Of a stretch of DNA of 30,518 bases, positions 5,727 to 13,619 are shown piece after piece. The stretch covers positions 1 through 30,518 of the IMG/VR virus record IMGVR_UViG_3300044630_000120, one strand, 5' to 3'. The notes under the pieces are model-generated. The model was not told the origin of the DNA. It ran no database searches and saw nothing but the letters and a program-made list of their open reading frames with translations. A program made the translations under genes and the position numbers. The stretch is from a virus. The number at the start of each line of letters is the position of its first letter. The stretch's first letter is position 1.

Positions 5727-6598
5727 CAGAACGTGATACTTCCTGAACCCGTAAACGTGTAAACGTGAAAACCTGCACGACTAGAACTATCAATTGTTGG
5801 GCTTCCTGTTGTCGCTGTTGCAAGATCAAACGCAGTTGAGTACGCAATAATTACTACACCCGATCCACCGTTCGCACCTGCAGCTGATACACCTGACTGA
5901 AACCTACCGCCACCACCGCCACCTGTGTTTACTGTTCCTGCGTCTGGGCCGGTCACGTTATTGCCACCAGTACCACCGCCACCAGAACCACCTGAAGCTC
6001 GTGTGTTTAGGCTGGAACCACCACCACCGCCAGCGCGGGTTGTAGCGCTTCCGTTAATGCTTGATGATGTTCCAGCTCCGCCTGCTGTTGGTGTAGCGCT
6101 TCCAGCGTTGCTCGCTCCAGCACTTGCACCGCCACCACCACCACCAGCTTGATTAGCCGTAGTTGTAGAACCAAAAGATGTTCCACCAGTATTGCCTTGC
6201 GACGGGCTTGTGCTTGGTGTGTTACCTGCACCGCCAGCATAATTGACTGCTTCTGCTCGACCGGCACCGCCACCACCCGAACCACCTGCGGTTGCTGTTG
6301 GCGTGTCAAATGATCCACCTTTACCGCCACCAGTTGATGTAATTGTGCTGAACACGCTGTCTAAGCCATTGTTGCCCGCACCGCTTGTTCCTGCACCGCC
6401 AGCTCCAACGGTAACGGTTAGTGCTACACCTGCTGCAACAGCAAAACTTGCTGATGACCTGTAACCGCCTGCGCCACCGCCACCAGCAGCATTTGCGTTA
6501 ATTGTTGAGTTACCGCCGCCCGAACCACCGCCAGCAATAACTAAGTATTCAACAGCTGTTGGTGGGTTAGCACCGCCTACGCCTGCTAACAGTTGCAT
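5726..6598 (-). CDS. Glycine-rich tail fibre / receptor-binding protein
   Basis: 290 residues of which the central ~230 are runs of Gly, Ser, Ala and Thr (GGGGGG, GGSGGGG), framed by an N-terminal VEYLVIAGGGSGGG and a C-terminal VVIIAYST...FHVYTFTGSGSITF. Such domains are typical of phage tail-tip adhesins in which polyglycine sandwiches display variable loops that touch the host receptor. The start at 6598 is chosen because its ATG overlaps the previous TAA (TAATG); an in-frame ATG at 6652 lies inside the upstream gene. Absent from unit B, so it belongs to an exchanged host-range cassette. Confidence 0.75.
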   Translation of the reverse strand: MQLLAGVGGANPPTAVEYLVIAGGGSGGGNSTINANAAGGGGAGGYRSSASFAVAAGVALTVTVGAGGAGTSGAGNNGLDSVFSTITSTGGGKGGSFDTPTATAGGSGGGGAGRAEAVNYAGGAGNTPSTSPSQGNTGGTSFGSTTTANQAGGGGGGASAGASNAGSATPTAGGAGTSSSINGSATTRAGGGGGSSLNTRASGGSGGGGTGGNNVTGPDAGTVNTGGGGGGRFQSGVSAAGANGGSGVVIIAYSTAFDLATATTGSPTIDSSSRAGFHVYTFTGSGSITF

Positions 6599-6981
6599 TA
6601 TGCAGCCAAGTTGCCAATTACTACCCAAGTGTCGGTAGCAATTTTGCAACATGTCGCGACCGCATATTGGCCGTTAGTTTTAAGTTTTGATCCTGCGCTA
6701 CGAAGCGTTACGCCAGCTCCAGCGGTAATTGTGACTTGACCTGCACCAAGTTGCATGACGTTAATTTGTGTACCAATTCCGTAGGCGACCGTGCCGTTTG
6801 GTGGAATAGTTAGCGCAATTGAAGCTGCGTTGTCGCACGTAACTAATTTGCCGTCATCGGTTAAAACTGTTGTGTAGGTCGTGCCGGTCTGGGCGTTGAT
6901 TGCAACCATGGCCGTAGCCATTGCATCTAATTCGGCTGCCAGGAGTATTTGTCCTGCTGTGAAGTCTTGCCTTGTTGCCAT
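6598..6981 (-). CDS. Tail fibre-like structural protein
   Basis: 127 residues starting MATRQDFTAGQILLAAELDAM. From ~33 onward it reads TTVLTDDGKLVTCDNAASIALTIPPNG...VNVMQLGAGQVTITAGAGVTLRSAG...NGQYAVATCCKIATDTWVVIGNL (quoted in pieces), a beta-strand pattern common in phage fibre proteins. The ribosome-binding site AGGAGCAC precedes the ATG. It follows the distal tail protein and precedes the glycine-rich adhesin, so it probably forms the fibre shaft or adaptor. No counterpart in unit B. Confidence 0.65.
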   Translation of the reverse strand: MATRQDFTAGQILLAAELDAMATAMVAINAQTGTTYTTVLTDDGKLVTCDNAASIALTIPPNGTVAYGIGTQINVMQLGAGQVTITAGAGVTLRSAGSKLKTNGQYAVATCCKIATDTWVVIGNLAA

Positions 6982-6989
6982 AAGTGCTC

Positions 6990-8279
6990 CTATCCTAAGA
7001 CATTTGTTGTGTCAATCGTGCCATATAGCGCGTCATCCAAAATCAGCTCGTAAACGATCGTGGTCGGCGCGGTGCTGTAAAGGACGCTGTGACCTGTGCT
7101 GAAATCCAGCCTATGCTCGATTCCCTCAACTGACAGCTCTTGAGCCAACTGGGTCGTGCCAGTACCGCTAGCGAACGTCTTTTCCACGCTGATTGTGTCG
7201 CCAATGTCCACGGTTGCCAAGGTGTCCTTTTGGGCTGTCGTCAGCATGAGATATTTGGTTGCCACGGACGTGTAACGGGCTTCGGGCTCTGGGTTAAGCA
7301 GATAGGACGCTGCGGTGTCAATCTCTCCCTGCACATGTAACAGGCTGTTTGTAATGCTTGATGTCTGAATAAAATATGTAGCAATAGAACCTGCATCGGT
7401 TGCAGTTGCGGTTTTGCCATCAAGAGCTGTGAGCACCGATCTGTTGATTACAGAGTCAGCCTCAAAACTAATGCCCACACCATCAAACTTGTATCCTGTG
7501 CCGTCGTCGTGGAAATCGGCTACAGGCGCGCTTAACGTATTGCCCACACGCGACTGGAACGTCAAGACCCCCGCGCGTGACATGAACAATCTGCCAAACT
7601 CTGCGGTGTCGTTAATTTGAGTTAGGTATTGCAGCACGTTAGTTCCTGCCGGCACGGTGTAAGCGCTGTCGTGGCCAAGGTTGACGGTGCCTGTGGCGAT
7701 GCTTCGAGCGCCTGCTGGGAAGTCAACCTCTGGTAGGTCTAGGACGGTTTCTATGCGTTCGCCTGATGTCTCGGGGGTGACGTTCAATTGATCTAGATAT
7801 GTTTGTGCAAGTAGGTAGAACTGGTCAGCGCAATAGACGGTTACGGTGTCTAGACCGCCGAGCGCAAAGTTGTAATCGTAATTCACGACAAAACCAGAAA
7901 AGATTGATTCAGGCACATCGGTTGAGCTGTAACGGATTAGTCGGACTTCGCGCAATGGGGCAAGCCCAGGCTTGGCTTGCGGGGTGTCCCAATAGGGCGA
8001 GTTCTGATCAAACGGATTAAAAACCCCTATCACGTCTTGGATGGTGAATGTCATCGTGCCAGCGCTGAACTGATCGCCCACGTCACGGCGACCGCGCCGC
8101 ACGTTAATGCTGACAGTTGAATCCATCACATCGGCAAACTCGGTCGTACCGTCCAGCACATACTCGGTGTTATCCAATACGCCTTTAACAGCGTCGTCAA
8201 GAATAAACGCATCCTGCACAAACCCTGTGGCGATCTGTAAGTCATAGTTGCCAGAATCAACGACTGCTACGCCTGGCAT
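6990..8279 (-). CDS. Distal/minor tail protein
   Basis: 429 residues directly after the tape measure gene, where siphophages encode the distal tail and tail-tip hub proteins. The sequence is beta-rich, with RRGRRDVGDQFSAGTMTFTI and FNPFDQNSPY near the N-terminus, as in minor tail proteins of actinobacterial phages. It starts immediately at the tape-measure stop (8279 shared). The unit B copy (21479-22768) has the same length and most of the same residues, with variation near both ends. Structural role is confident; the exact position in the tail tip is not. Confidence 0.75.
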   Translation of the reverse strand: MPGVAVVDSGNYDLQIATGFVQDAFILDDAVKGVLDNTEYVLDGTTEFADVMDSTVSINVRRGRRDVGDQFSAGTMTFTIQDVIGVFNPFDQNSPYWDTPQAKPGLAPLREVRLIRYSSTDVPESIFSGFVVNYDYNFALGGLDTVTVYCADQFYLLAQTYLDQLNVTPETSGERIETVLDLPEVDFPAGARSIATGTVNLGHDSAYTVPAGTNVLQYLTQINDTAEFGRLFMSRAGVLTFQSRVGNTLSAPVADFHDDGTGYKFDGVGISFEADSVINRSVLTALDGKTATATDAGSIATYFIQTSSITNSLLHVQGEIDTAASYLLNPEPEARYTSVATKYLMLTTAQKDTLATVDIGDTISVEKTFASGTGTTQLAQELSVEGIEHRLDFSTGHSVLYSTAPTTIVYELILDDALYGTIDTTNVLG

Positions 8280-9550
8280 TAGGCCACCTGTAACTGCAAC
8301 GGCCCAGCGCTACGCGAGTAGGCGCGCAAGGCGTTAACGACCGACTCACCGATCTCGGCGCTTGTGGCAAGCCCGCCTGTGACGTTGATAGTCACTCCCC
8401 CGCCAGTATTTAGGCGGTCTAACGGCACTACGGCTTCTGGGCCTGCCTCACCGATTAAGGCAAGAGTAGGGGAGCTGACAATTCCACCTTCGGCCATGCG
8501 CGGGATGCTTGAGCGACCTGGTGCCGGGCGTGTTGGCTCGGTACCGCCAGGAATGAGGTTTGACAAGTTTGGCAGTCCTTCAAGGATGTTTGCCACGTTG
8601 CCAACGATTGGCATGGCTAGTCCGCCAAGGATTCGTGCTGCAAGACCACCAATGCTGTTGATTCGCTCAGCTGCATCTACAAGTTTGTTAAACGCAACAG
8701 CCAATCCAATTACTGCGGCGGTTGCCAAAATAAAAGGGTTAGTAGCCAAAGCAATGTTTAACGCAACTACGGCGGCGGCAATTGCGCCGATGGTCATAGC
8801 GATTCGAGTAAACACTTCTGGGTTGTTTTGTGCCCAATCAGCAAACTTTTGCATGTAAGGCAGAACTTCCTCAAGCACAGGCAAAAACGCTGCACCTATG
8901 CCTTCCTTAGTTTCGGCAATTGAGTTTTTAAAGATTGCCATTTTTCCTGCAGCGGTTTCAGCATTCTTTGCTACCGCTCCACCAAAGGTTCCACCCAGCA
9001 CATCCATGACTTGCTCAAGCGTTGCGCCTTCTTTAATCATTGTTGCCATTTCTGGGCTTAATGATCGGAGCGCCTTAAAGTTGCCTTGATATGCCTTTGC
9101 AAGTGCGTCAGCCACGGTGGTGCTGTCCGCTTGTAGGGCTGTGCTGATGTCCATGACAAGGTTCATGTCTTTCATGGCCAAGTCAACGTCTTTGGTACCG
9201 CGCACAAGTGCTTCAAGTGACTTTCGATATTCGGTATCAGCAATGCCAGACGCTCGAGACATTGCGCTGATCTGTTCTTCAATTTGAGCGGTCTGTGCAG
9301 CGCCTGCGCCAGTCACATTTTGCAAAGTAAGCGCTAAAGCGGCCTGCTCTTGCTGGTCTTCCATGGCGGCCTGAGTGGCATCACCTATGGCAACGGCTAA
9401 ACCAGTCAGCGCGGCAGCTGCTGGTACTGCAGCCTTTTTGATTGCAAACTGGGCTTTTTCGCTTGTTGTTTCAAGTTGCTGAAACTGCTTGATTGCTTTT
9501 TTAATGCCCTTGCCGTCAAACTCGGAAATGATGGGGAGTACTACAGCCAT
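8279..9550 (-). CDS. Tape measure protein
   Basis: 423 residues, the longest tail gene. The N-terminal half is helical and Ala-rich (QFAIKKAAVPAAAALTG, MEDQQEQAALALTLQ). A hydrophobic block about 250-300 contains several membrane-like helices. The C-terminus has the recurrent GGIVSSPTLALIGEAGPEAV motif common in tape measures of this type. At about 1.5 angstrom per residue the length suggests a short tail of roughly 60 nm (inference from the general rule). The start overlaps the previous stop as TAATG. Compared with unit B the ends are conserved but the region after ~285 is replaced and 15 residues shorter. Confidence 0.85.
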   Translation of the reverse strand: MAVVLPIISEFDGKGIKKAIKQFQQLETTSEKAQFAIKKAAVPAAAALTGLAVAIGDATQAAMEDQQEQAALALTLQNVTGAGAAQTAQIEEQISAMSRASGIADTEYRKSLEALVRGTKDVDLAMKDMNLVMDISTALQADSTTVADALAKAYQGNFKALRSLSPEMATMIKEGATLEQVMDVLGGTFGGAVAKNAETAAGKMAIFKNSIAETKEGIGAAFLPVLEEVLPYMQKFADWAQNNPEVFTRIAMTIGAIAAAVVALNIALATNPFILATAAVIGLAVAFNKLVDAAERINSIGGLAARILGGLAMPIVGNVANILEGLPNLSNLIPGGTEPTRPAPGRSSIPRMAEGGIVSSPTLALIGEAGPEAVVPLDRLNTGGGVTINVTGGLATSAEIGESVVNALRAYSRSAGPLQLQVA

Positions 9551-10080
9551 TACATCAGCTCCTTAGAAGTCTTGTCCATGACGCGCTTCACTAAGTCGGT
9601 CATGCGTTGATTGACGTCGTCCTTGTTGCGCTCCCATGCTTTCCACATTACTCGGGATGGTTGTCCGAACTTGGCGTTAAGACGTGAGCCCATTATGCCG
9701 TTGGTCAAAAAGTCAAACAATCCAGCGTCTGGGTTGAGCCACTTAACCACAAAAGTTGCAAGGTTCACATTTTGCCCTGCGTATTCTTTGACCTTTTTGG
9801 TGTTAATCATTGCTTTGACCTGGTTGTTATTGCTCCAAGGGAAAATCTCGTATTGCTTAGGTGCCCATTTGCGCGACCAACCGCTTAATGGTTCCTTTAA
9901 CGGGATTGCTTGATACGCATCGTCAACGACGTTTTGCACAATCATTTTGTAATCGCGTGTAATTTCTCGACGTAAGGATTTGTCAATTTTGTTCAAGGTC
10001 TTTAGGGCGTCCTTGATTCCGACTACCTGTACCGTCGTTTCAATGCCGCGCCCTTGCTCTACATAACCTCTGTATGGCAT
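9550..10080 (-). CDS. Minor tail protein (HK97 gp10-like, tentative)
   Basis: 176 residues, basic, with DALKTLNKIDKSLRREITRD near the N-terminus and MDKTSKEL at the end, reminiscent of HK97 gp10-type tail-completion proteins. Its place between the tail-assembly chaperone and the tape measure is unusual for that family, so the name is tentative. AAGG precedes the ATG, which lies two bases after the frameshifted chaperone stop. The first ~17 residues differ in sequence and length from the unit B copy; the remainder is very similar. Confidence 0.55.
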   Translation of the reverse strand: MPYRGYVEQGRGIETTVQVVGIKDALKTLNKIDKSLRREITRDYKMIVQNVVDDAYQAIPLKEPLSGWSRKWAPKQYEIFPWSNNNQVKAMINTKKVKEYAGQNVNLATFVVKWLNPDAGLFDFLTNGIMGSRLNAKFGQPSRVMWKAWERNKDDVNQRMTDLVKRVMDKTSKELM

Positions 10081-10082
10081 GA

Positions 10083-10492
10083 CTACCTTCTTTTTTTGTT
10101 TGCCTCGTTAAGCACTTTAATGACGGTTGCTAAGTCTCGTGAGTCAAACGCAATGTCGCTAGGCCACCAACCGACCGCGACTAATACTTCTGCTAGTTGG
10201 CGGCGGTAGGTGCCGCGTCCGTAGGGTTTGGGTCTGTCTCGTCCAGTACCGGCAGAATGTCGATGTCAGGGTTTTTGCTAAGCCATTCGCGCCAGTTGTC
10301 ACCAACCTGTTCGCCTTTGATCTTTAAAATCGTGTGCATCCAACAGGCGTAATCCGAGTACAACGGGTTTGCGGAGAGCTGTTGAATGTTGCGACGCTCA
10401 AGGCGTTCCCATTCAGTAACCACAAACAGGTTTGTGTAATAGAACTCGGGTGCGCTGTCAGGGGTGCGCTTTAACTGCAATTTGATTTTCAT
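10083..10492 (-). CDS. Tail assembly chaperone with programmed -1 frameshift (G and GT products)
   Basis: Two overlapping reading frames of the lambda G/GT type. The zero frame (10193-10492, 99 aa, from MKIKLQLKR to PTAAN) ends at TAG. A -1 shift at the CCCAAAC heptamer (10226-10232) joins it to a frame that reads YGRGTYRRQLAEVLVAVGWW and ends NKKRR at 10083-10085, for 136 residues. The length is consistent: 410 nt plus one re-read base gives 137 codons. Such chaperone pairs wrap the tape measure during tail assembly and are lost from the virion; the ratio of the two products matters. Position between tail tube and tape measure is classical. The same site and both frames are kept in unit B at 24587-24996. 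Confidence 0.88.
10226..10232 (-). promoter_or_regulatory. Slippery heptamer CCCAAAC for -1 frameshift
   Basis: Read in frame as C CCA AAC, a perfect X XXY YYZ heptamer: both codons can re-pair one base back (CCC, AAA). It lies 34 bases before the zero-frame stop and opens the frame that runs to 10083. The heptamer is conserved at 24730-24736. Confidence 0.85.
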
Positions 10493-10505
10493 TGTTCTCC
10501 TATGT

Positions 10506-10518
10506 CGGCTTGGAGCCG
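10506..10518 (-). promoter_or_regulatory. Hairpin between tail tube and chaperone genes
   Basis: Minus-strand CGGCT CCA AGCCG forms a 5-bp stem immediately after the tail-tube stop and just before the AGGAGA ribosome-binding site of the chaperone gene. Unit B has the same stem with loop CCG. There is no U tract, so a simple terminator is unlikely. It may tune mRNA stability or translation between an abundant tube protein and a scarce chaperone. Confidence 0.4.
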
Positions 10519-10522
10519 TTGA

Positions 10523-10954
10523 TTATGGTGCGGTTACGTCAACCGAGTACGTGCCCCCCTGGAGCTCGATCTCGTAAACCGAAAGCTCACCCAAAGACGC
10601 GTTCACGACAGGCAGGCTAGAAAAATAAGTATCTGTCAAAATAAAGCCTGGATTAGTTGCCGAATCAGCAGCGCTACTTGGATTTACTTTGACGGTGCAC
10701 TTAGTGCCAAGCAACGGTGCAAGAACCGCGTACGACTCTGACGCTGCATACGATGCGTACACAGTCAAGGTCAATGAGTTGCTGAACAAGCCTGCAGTCA
10801 TGGTGCGTGAAGTCTGACCAAATGCGGTGTCTTCAAGAGCTTCTGCAGTCACAGTCAATGTTGCTGCGCTGACCTGATCGGTGATGTCAACAATGGTGCC
10901 GATTGCGGTTCCAATCTTGACTGTTGGATTCGAGAGGTAAGTTGATGATGGCAT
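10523..10954 (-). CDS. Major tail (tube) protein
   Basis: 143 residues starting MPSSTYLSNPTVKIG, beta-rich and Thr/Ser-rich, with ATLTVTAEALEDTAFGQTSR and a C-terminal NASLGELSVYEIELQGG. Size, composition and position directly before the chaperone pair fit a siphophage tail-tube protein. A strong ribosome-binding site AAGGAGCAAAC precedes the ATG, and a promoter-like element sits further upstream, consistent with high expression. The unit B copy is five residues shorter near the N-terminus and moderately diverged. Confidence 0.8.
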   Translation of the reverse strand: MPSSTYLSNPTVKIGTAIGTIVDITDQVSAATLTVTAEALEDTAFGQTSRTMTAGLFSNSLTLTVYASYAASESYAVLAPLLGTKCTVKVNPSSAADSATNPGFILTDTYFSSLPVVNASLGELSVYEIELQGGTYSVDVTAP

Positions 10955-10978
10955 GTTTGCTCCTTAAGTTCTGATCTG

Positions 10979-10984
10979 ATAGTA
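10979..10984 (-). promoter_or_regulatory. Possible -10 element before tail tube gene
   Basis: Minus-strand TACTAT, about 25 bases before the tube ATG, lies in a short conserved stretch (ATCATCTACTATCAGA) while the bases just upstream differ between the two units. It fits the actinobacterial TANNNT pattern. No -35 is evident, so this is weak. Confidence 0.22.
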
Positions 10985-11010
10985 GATGATTTGTATTCGG
11001 TAGTTGTGGA

Positions 11011-11373
11011 TTATGCGGTCTGGGCTTGAATAGCGCAATCAAGGTCATAGCACGGGTATAGCGCGCCACCAATCTCAAGGCTTGACGGACGGCCAGCCAT
11101 GACGATGATTGACGAGCCAAGCACGCTTGCGACAATGCTTAAGATTGATCGAAGCACCGGCAGACCTGCAGGCCCAGAGCCAATGACCTTTATCGGGAAC
11201 TCAAGGCGCACGATGTTGCCGTTGCCTGCAAACGTGGTGAAGTTTGGTGCGTCAAGGTACACGCAATTAGGTGCAAGTTTTGTTGGGTCGTTTACAACGC
11301 GCAGTCCAGAGACTGCGGTCAGCGTTGCGGTGACATCATCAATCGCTTCGTTAAACAGGTCGGTGTACGACAT
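11011..11373 (-). CDS. Tail terminator-like / head-tail joining protein
   Basis: 120 residues starting MSYTDLFNEAIDDVTATLTA, with an alpha/beta pattern (VRLEFPIKVIGSGPAGLPVLR, then SILSIVASVL). Placement between the connector and the tail tube is the normal position of tail terminator proteins (lambda gpU-like), which cap the tube and join it to the head. It is nearly the same length and sequence in unit B (25500-25862). Assignment rests on gene order and size, so it is moderately certain. Confidence 0.6.
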   Translation of the reverse strand: MSYTDLFNEAIDDVTATLTAVSGLRVVNDPTKLAPNCVYLDAPNFTTFAGNGNIVRLEFPIKVIGSGPAGLPVLRSILSIVASVLGSSIIVMAGRPSSLEIGGALYPCYDLDCAIQAQTA

Positions 11374-12005
11374 TAGGCAACCGCTGGACGAGGGATGCCA
11401 AGCAGCTGCTTGACGATTGGGGTCAGGCTTTGCTGTGGTGCCGAGCCCATGCCGTCAAACGTGGCGTAGGTTGCCTCTATTGAGCCTCTAGAGCGCCACA
11501 GGGCGGCGCAATACATCAAAGTGCCCAATGTGACGTCACCGCCTGGTGAGGTCGTTAGGGAGTCAATATACGAGGACTCCTGACGCCTGCGATAGCAGAA
11601 CTGGTTGCCAGCCGACACCGATTGCGTGAGCAACGTGTAATCGTCCGATGGGTTGGCAATGGTGATGCCAAGGTAAGACATGACCTGCGCGGCCGTCACC
11701 CAAGTGCAAACAGGGTCATACGAAACGGTGCCAGACGCGGCAACACGCTCGACATCGCTTGCGGTCTTGGCGTAAAGCACCTGATCGGCAATTGGCACCT
11801 GATAGTCGTAAAGCAGATCGCCTTCGGTATCAACTCCTAGGAATAGATACTGGGGAAGTGCCCTGACGACATACGAGCCGTTAAAGGTCGCATCCACCGA
11901 TGCAACGACAATTGAACTGCCGACTGCAATCTCCGATGGGGTTAGGAGTTGCAGTACGGCAAAGTTGTCAATCAGGTACTTGTTAGTAACTGTGTATGTT
12001 GCCAT
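11373..12005 (-). CDS. Head-tail connector (adaptor) protein
   Basis: 210 residues in two parts. The N-terminal ~90 are beta-rich and look like a small added domain (EIAVGSSIVVASVDATFNGS). The C-terminal ~110 resemble gp6/gp15-type connector proteins: WVTAAQVMSYLGI...SVSAGNQFCYRRRQES...MYCAALWRSRGS. Connectors form a ring below the portal. The ATG directly abuts a 6-bp hairpin and there is no obvious Shine-Dalgarno, suggesting translational coupling with the capsid gene. Well conserved in unit B (25862-26494). Confidence 0.65.
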   Translation of the reverse strand: MATYTVTNKYLIDNFAVLQLLTPSEIAVGSSIVVASVDATFNGSYVVRALPQYLFLGVDTEGDLLYDYQVPIADQVLYAKTASDVERVAASGTVSYDPVCTWVTAAQVMSYLGITIANPSDDYTLLTQSVSAGNQFCYRRRQESSYIDSLTTSPGGDVTLGTLMYCAALWRSRGSIEATYATFDGMGSAPQQSLTPIVKQLLGIPRPAVA

Positions 12006-12022
12006 GAGCGGTTAGCCCGCTC
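12006..12022 (-). promoter_or_regulatory. Hairpin between capsid stop and connector start
   Basis: Minus-strand GAGCGG GCTAA CCGCTC fills nearly all of the 21-bp gap between the capsid TAG and the connector ATG. Unit B has the identical 6-bp stem with a completely different loop (AGCAT). Conservation of the arms but not the loop argues for selection on the RNA structure, perhaps to reduce connector expression relative to capsid. Confidence 0.55.
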
Positions 12023-12026
12023 TCGA

Positions 12027-13619
12027 CTAAGCCTGGGTGATCTTGCGGATCATTCCAGAGATCGCGGCGAACGTGGATACGTAGCCATGGAAACTCATGT
12101 TGCGTCCCAAGACTGACGGCTGTTCAACGCTCATGAGGCCACGGATTGATTCGTAGAACTCGTAAGCATCGCCTGCACCTTGACCAACGCGGGTAATGAT
12201 CATGGTCTTGGCAGCAAAGTTGCTGTCAACTACCAACTGCAAGCCAAGTGGGTTGCCGTTCCATGAAGATGCCTGACCGCCACCAAGTGCGTTCTGACCG
12301 GTGAGGCCAGCGCCGATGAATGGGAATACTGGACGGCCAGTTGTGTCGGCGAGTTGTCCAAGTTGACCCCAAACGTCTGGGCTTACGAACATGTGGGTAG
12401 GTGTCCAGTTGCGGTTTGTTGAAATGTCAACTGCCGAGTCATAAACGGACTTGAGCAAGTCGGCTACGGTTCCGTCCCAAACGCCTGACGAAGTTGCTGC
12501 GGTAAGCAAGTTGTCTGCAGCCAAGTTGTCAGAAGCGATCATGTATTCGCCCATGAGGTCATTCAAGATCAACTGCATTGCTGCAGGTGAAGTGAAGTCA
12601 ATGTCCTGAACTGACAGCGTTACTTGGCCAGCAAGTGTGGTCTTGCTGATTGAGTTGGATGCAATCACCATGGTTGTTGCTGATGCTGAACCAAGTTCTG
12701 ATTGTGATGCAACGCTGGTGTGCGTGGTGATTGTTGGACGAATAAAAGTCTTTGATTGTCCGCTGTCTGGGTAAGCGCGAGCGCCTACAGCGTCGACTAC
12801 TGGGCGCAAGAAGTTGAGGTCTTGAACCAATGGCCCAAGCACCGGCACAGGGAGCAAACCAGGTGTGTCAGTCGTAAGCACGTCGCCTGCAGCTGCCTGC
12901 AATGCGGTGCGCTTTGATGCGGTGTACTCGGCTACTGCAGCGTTCATGTTCTTGAACGTGTCACCACCGATGTGGTAAGCGGCCATGAACTCGCCTGCTG
13001 ATGGCAAAACGAATTCTTTTTTAGCTTGTGCAAAAATTGGTGCGGTTGGGATTGTTGCCTCAACTGCTGGAACGGTTACTTCTGACATGGGTTCTATCTC
13101 CTGTTCTGGGACTACTTCTTCATTTAACACTACTTCTTCTGGCTCTTGGTGGATACTCGCAGCGACGCTGGCAATGTTGGCCATGTCACCAAATGCGCCG
13201 ATCGGAACGAGTGACAACTCTGTCCAATCCGCTGCTTCAATAATCATGGTTCCTGCTTCGTCGTATGAGAACTTGGTCGGGTTTACGCCAACGGAAACTT
13301 GGTCAATTGTGCCGTCCATGGCCATGATCAAAGCGTCGTTGCCAAGGCTGGTTGCGCTGATCTTGGCGCTGAACAACATTCCCTGCTCGGTATCTACGCG
13401 CTCCGTCACAATTCCTACGGGCATTTCAGCCGAATGGTAGAGGAACAGACGTGGCGCTTTGCCCTCGACTGGCAATGAGCCTGGACGGAAAATAACAGCT
13501 GTGCCATCCGAAACCGTTGCCGGCACGTTGTAAGGAACGGCGGTTCCGCTGATCGTGCGTCGTGGCGCGTCGCCCTTGGCGGCGTCAAGCGTAAAATCTC
13601 CTGCAATTAACTTAATCAT
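12027..13619 (-). CDS. Prohead protease-major capsid protein fusion
   Basis: 530 residues. Residues 1-150 are an HK97-type prohead protease (S78): FLYHSAEMPVG with His62, DQVSVGVNP with Ser109, and Glu134 in WTELSLVP complete a likely triad. A Glu/Pro-rich linker (~157-195) could serve as scaffold or delta region and contain the cleavage site. From ~200 the HK97-fold major capsid protein follows, with NFLRPVVDAVGARAY, NRNWTPTHMFVSPDVWGQLG and a C-terminal SFHGYVSTFAAISGM. No separate protease or scaffold gene exists. Such fusions are known in very small actinobacterial siphophages. The start overlaps the portal stop by ATGA. Confidence 0.92.
   Translation of the reverse strand: MIKLIAGDFTLDAAKGDAPRRTISGTAVPYNVPATVSDGTAVIFRPGSLPVEGKAPRLFLYHSAEMPVGIVTERVDTEQGMLFSAKISATSLGNDALIMAMDGTIDQVSVGVNPTKFSYDEAGTMIIEAADWTELSLVPIGAFGDMANIASVAASIHQEPEEVVLNEEVVPEQEIEPMSEVTVPAVEATIPTAPIFAQAKKEFVLPSAGEFMAAYHIGGDTFKNMNAAVAEYTASKRTALQAAAGDVLTTDTPGLLPVPVLGPLVQDLNFLRPVVDAVGARAYPDSGQSKTFIRPTITTHTSVASQSELGSASATTMVIASNSISKTTLAGQVTLSVQDIDFTSPAAMQLILNDLMGEYMIASDNLAADNLLTAATSSGVWDGTVADLLKSVYDSAVDISTNRNWTPTHMFVSPDVWGQLGQLADTTGRPVFPFIGAGLTGQNALGGGQASSWNGNPLGLQLVVDSNFAAKTMIITRVGQGAGDAYEFYESIRGLMSVEQPSVLGRNMSFHGYVSTFAAISGMIRKITQA

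Noticed and set aside
5925-6464. Proline-rich plus-strand ORFs
   Set aside because: They are the complement of the glycine codons in the glycine-rich adhesin gene.
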